Below the pieces are notes generated by a model. That model searched no databases, had not been told where the DNA came from, and saw only the letters and a list, made by a program, of their open reading frames with translations. From positions 1,798,001-1,862,000 of the forward strand of contig WJXW01000004.1 in NCBI GenBank assembly GCA_015832175.1: a DNA stretch of 64,000 nucleotides, given 5' to 3'. A program made the position numbers and the translations under genes. Below are positions 61,914 to 64,000 of the stretch, in pieces. Position 1 is the stretch's first letter. Every line of letters starts with the position of its first letter. This stretch comes from Paraphaeosphaeria minitans (Eukaryota; Ascomycota; Dothideomycetes; Pleosporales; Didymosphaeriaceae).

Positions 61914-63009
61914 TTGCCGACGAGAAGCTGGGCACAGGAAGAGCGCGGTTTACCACGCCGTCTGTACATTATGTCTTTGCTGGCTGACCGCTCCGTGGCT
62001 GGTACGCTCATCTAGGATCTGTTCTTTCACGGACCGTTCGCGCATCATTTAGAATCTCGAGCTACTGGTTCACGATGTAAAACAGGGGAAAAATTGCAAT
62101 GGCCATGTCGAAACGGCCTGGGCAATGTTGAATATGTTGGGTGTGTAGTCTGTCTGCTTGGTAGCGTTTGTTGTCTCTCTTCCTCCGTGGTAGTTAGCGG
62201 CATGTGTCGATATGTTACTTGAATATTTCAAAACGAAGCACTTGATTGCTTTCATCGGTCTCAATATTTCAAACTGAATCACTTCACCGCTTTGATGGCA
62301 CCAGAACGAAGTCTCGGCGCATAACAAACAAACATCCCGCAAGGATGCTGCTGTCGCCAGCACGGACAAGCGCGCAGAGGCGCAGGGCGCAGCCGAAAAT
62401 AGCGCGCTACGGTAGTGTTTGCGCTTGGGGATTGGTGGCGTGCAGTGATGGGGATCGCAATTTCGGAGGGTTCCCTCACAGACAACGAGCGTTCTGGCCT
62501 TGTGGATCGTCTTGTCGGGCAGCGCGGATGCTGATCTATACTGTATGTCTAGATGGACCTGTTTGTTTCACGGTGATGCGGACGGTATTCTTTTGGCGAG
62601 GGCCTCGAGTGCGTCCCAGGACTGAGACCGCGCGCAGCCACGCTATTCCTCCTTTTCCCAAATCCGGCGCATGCAATTTGACCAATTCCTATGCGGGAAG
62701 GCTTGGGCTTGGGGGCGGTCTAGAATCGCATGGAGACTATCGATATTCTTGCGGGTAAGAGGATTGTATAAAGGGCTTTGTTGTCCATGCTTGGGATCGA
62801 CTTCATCTCTCATCTGGTGCTATTGCGAACAAATTCCTTACACACGCTCGTTCACACATTCGTTTGGTTCTGCAGAACTACAGTCACTCGCTCAAAGTAC
62901 CCTATTACAAAACTTAACCGTGTTTAATACCTACCAACCGGACACCTCCTTCATCCTTTACCAAACCACACCACACCATCTCGCAACTCCATCAAAGCAA
63001 ACCGTCAGA
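61914..63009. other. Intergenic region upstream of the secreted protein
   Basis: 1.1 kb holding the coronin 3' flank and the promoter of the secreted protein. A TATA box (TGTATAAAG) lies at about 62765-62773, followed by a CA- and CT-rich leader. No gene was recognised. Confidence 0.5.
62765..62773 (+). promoter_or_regulatory. TATA box of the secreted GPI-type protein gene
   Basis: TGTATAAAG lies about 240 bp upstream of the start codon. TATA boxes are common in regulated, highly expressed fungal genes for secreted proteins. The role is inferred from position alone. Confidence 0.4.
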
Positions 63010-63642
63010 ATGAAGACCACCCTCTTCTCCATCGCCGCATTCGCAGCCGCCGCCCTCGCCAAAACCGACCTCGAAGGCTGCACCTCCTCCCAAACCGTCG
63101 CTTTTGGCGGCGCCTCCATGGTCTACTGGGACCCGGCCAACGGCGAAATCTGCTCCTTCCTCGACTGCGGTGGCGGCCGCGCCCCGCCCAAGACCACCGT
63201 CCCTGGCTGCCCGCAGTACGAGGGCACTGCTACCTACAGCCCGGATTTTTTGCCTGGATGGGGCGAGGCGACTGCCACCGCGTCCGCTGCGGAGGCATCT
63301 GGCGATAGCGAGAGTGAGAGTGAGAGCGAGAAGACGGGGTTTACGCAGGAAAGTGCCAGCGCGGGCGAGAGTGTGCCAGCGTATGAGACGAAGACCGGAG
63401 CCAGCACCATGGTCACGAGCGCTGCGGTGCTGCCGAGTGGTGTTGCGAGCGGGACGGGAGCTGTGAGTGGGCCTACGGGATATGTGAGCGAGATTATGAC
63501 CAAGGGGGGTAATGCGACTGCGAGCACTGGAACGCCGACGCAGTCTCCGCCAGCTGAGAACACGGGTGCGGCGGCGGCGTTGCGTGTGAAGGGGGCACTT
63601 GTTGGTGTCGTCGCGGGTGTGTTTGGGTTGGCGATGTTGTAG
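63010..63642 (+). CDS. Small secreted, GPI-anchored-type protein with four-Cys domain
   Basis: A 210-aa cell-surface protein without introns. A signal peptide is clear (MKTTLFSIAAFAAAALA, likely cut before KTDLEG). Next is a small domain with Cys at residues 24, 48, 53 and 67 and the motif EICSFLDCGGGRAPPKTTVP. The middle is a Ser/Glu/Thr-rich stretch with an SESESESE run, typical of O-glycosylated wall linkers. The C-terminus ends in a hydrophobic tail (VKGALVGVVAGVFGLAML) fitting a GPI-attachment signal. Similar proteins in Aspergillus relatives have been labelled as siderophore biosynthesis enzymes, which I regard as a weak label. The role is unknown; a wall or metal-related role is possible. 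Confidence 0.78.
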   Translation: MKTTLFSIAAFAAAALAKTDLEGCTSSQTVAFGGASMVYWDPANGEICSFLDCGGGRAPPKTTVPGCPQYEGTATYSPDFLPGWGEATATASAAEASGDSESESESEKTGFTQESASAGESVPAYETKTGASTMVTSAAVLPSGVASGTGAVSGPTGYVSEIMTKGGNATASTGTPTQSPPAENTGAAAALRVKGALVGVVAGVFGLAML

Positions 63643-63779
63643 ATGGGGAGGCATGTGGATGTGGATGTGATTGATACCCCGTGAAAGTTTCGTCTTGGAT
63701 ATAGAAAAGTACAAAATGCAAAAAAAAGTACATGACAACGTAACAACATGAACGAAGGCAACCAGTGTCAGTGTGAAGA

Positions 63780-64000
63780 TTAGCATCCTCCACCTCCATC
63801 TCCGCCTCCTCCGCCTCCACCGTCTCCTCCACCTCCTCCCCCATCACCACCGCCACCACCACCGCCACCCGCATCCACAGCCCAAAACCCGCCATACCCA
63901 GCCGTATCCACCGCGTACCCGCCGCCCCTCCCCGTGCCCCTCCCTCCCGTCTTTCCCCGCCTCTTCGGCGGTATCGCAAACCGCCACACTCTTGCCTTCC
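63780..64000 (-). CDS. C-terminal end of a glycine-rich protein (partial)
   Basis: The frame is open from the window edge (64000) to a TAA at 63780. It reads KARVWRFAIPPKRRGKTG, then YAVDTAGYGGFWAVDAGG and a run of about 30 Gly broken by Asp (DGGGGGG units). The run is encoded by CCTCCGCC-type repeats on the plus strand. The start and identity lie outside the window. The conserved-looking part before the Gly run supports a real gene, but the Gly-rich end could be a repeat artefact. Confidence 0.45.
   Translation of the reverse strand, partial: KARVWRFAIPPKRRGKTGGRGTGRGGGYAVDTAGYGGFWAVDAGGGGGGGGDGGGGGGDGGGGGGGDGGGGC
63784..63872. repeat. CTCCGCC/CACCGCC microsatellite
   Basis: Imperfect CCTCCGCC and ACCACC units encode the Gly/Asp tail of the partial minus-strand gene. 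Length differences among strains are likely. It is a simple repeat seen directly. Confidence 0.85.

Noticed and set aside
1..64000. CRISPR arrays, tRNA or rRNA genes, intact transposons
   Set aside because: None was seen: no regularly spaced identical repeats with unique spacers, no cloverleaf with GGTTCGA-type arm, and no transposase or reverse-transcriptase frame.

Overview
The window is nuclear DNA from a filamentous ascomycete (Pezizomycotina). A dothideomycete is my guess and is not proven. The reasons are short introns of about 45-220 bp with GT-AG ends, GC-rich coding exons separated by AT-richer gene-poor stretches, and family content typical of such fungi: coronin, a ClC channel with CBS domains, a Zn2Cys6 regulator, a DHA2 transporter and a GPI-type secreted protein. 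No tRNA, rRNA, CRISPR array or intact transposon was recognised.

Layout. ERG1 squalene epoxidase (662-2274, +) is followed by a 3.7-kb gene-free stretch holding degenerate repeats. Next come glyoxalase I (5987-6654, -), a doubtful gene relic (7956-8464, +), a five-exon ClC chloride channel (8591-11488, -), a spacer with a 61-bp tandem repeat, a zinc alcohol dehydrogenase (12911-14132, +), a class-3 lipase (14759-16603, +) and an MFS transporter (18058-19798, -).

The centre is an intronless 14.6-kb midasin (MDN1) gene (20910-35543, -), needed for 60S ribosome maturation. It is divergent from mitochondrial ribosomal protein L12 (35850-36608, +). Then follow pyrroline-5-carboxylate reductase (36951-38112, -), CTD-kinase subunit Ctk3 (38521-39213, +), a RING/RS-domain protein (39831-43408, -), an alpha/beta hydrolase (43829-45155, +) and a cysteine-rich zinc protein (47445-48950, +).

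The right third holds an SDR pseudogene (49537-50400, -), a Ppn2-type endopolyphosphatase (51288-52497, -), a Zn2Cys6 regulator lacking its sixth zinc ligand (53374-54937, -) and a divergent glutathione S-transferase pseudogene riddled with stops (55566-56477, +). PEX11 follows (57199-58231, -), with a striking array of six CCAAT boxes at 30-33-bp spacing upstream. Last are coronin (59734-61913, +), a secreted GPI-type protein (63010-63642, +) and the glycine-rich C-terminus of a gene leaving the window.

Most genes are unlinked housekeeping genes and no biosynthetic cluster is evident. The main unusual signals are the CCAAT array, the region around 53.4-56.5 kb with CpA-to-TpA type damage resembling RIP, the SDR pseudogene, two families of intergenic repeats, and the unusual zinc protein. 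Exon coordinates were worked out by eye from splice signals, phase and family similarity recalled from memory; no search was run.
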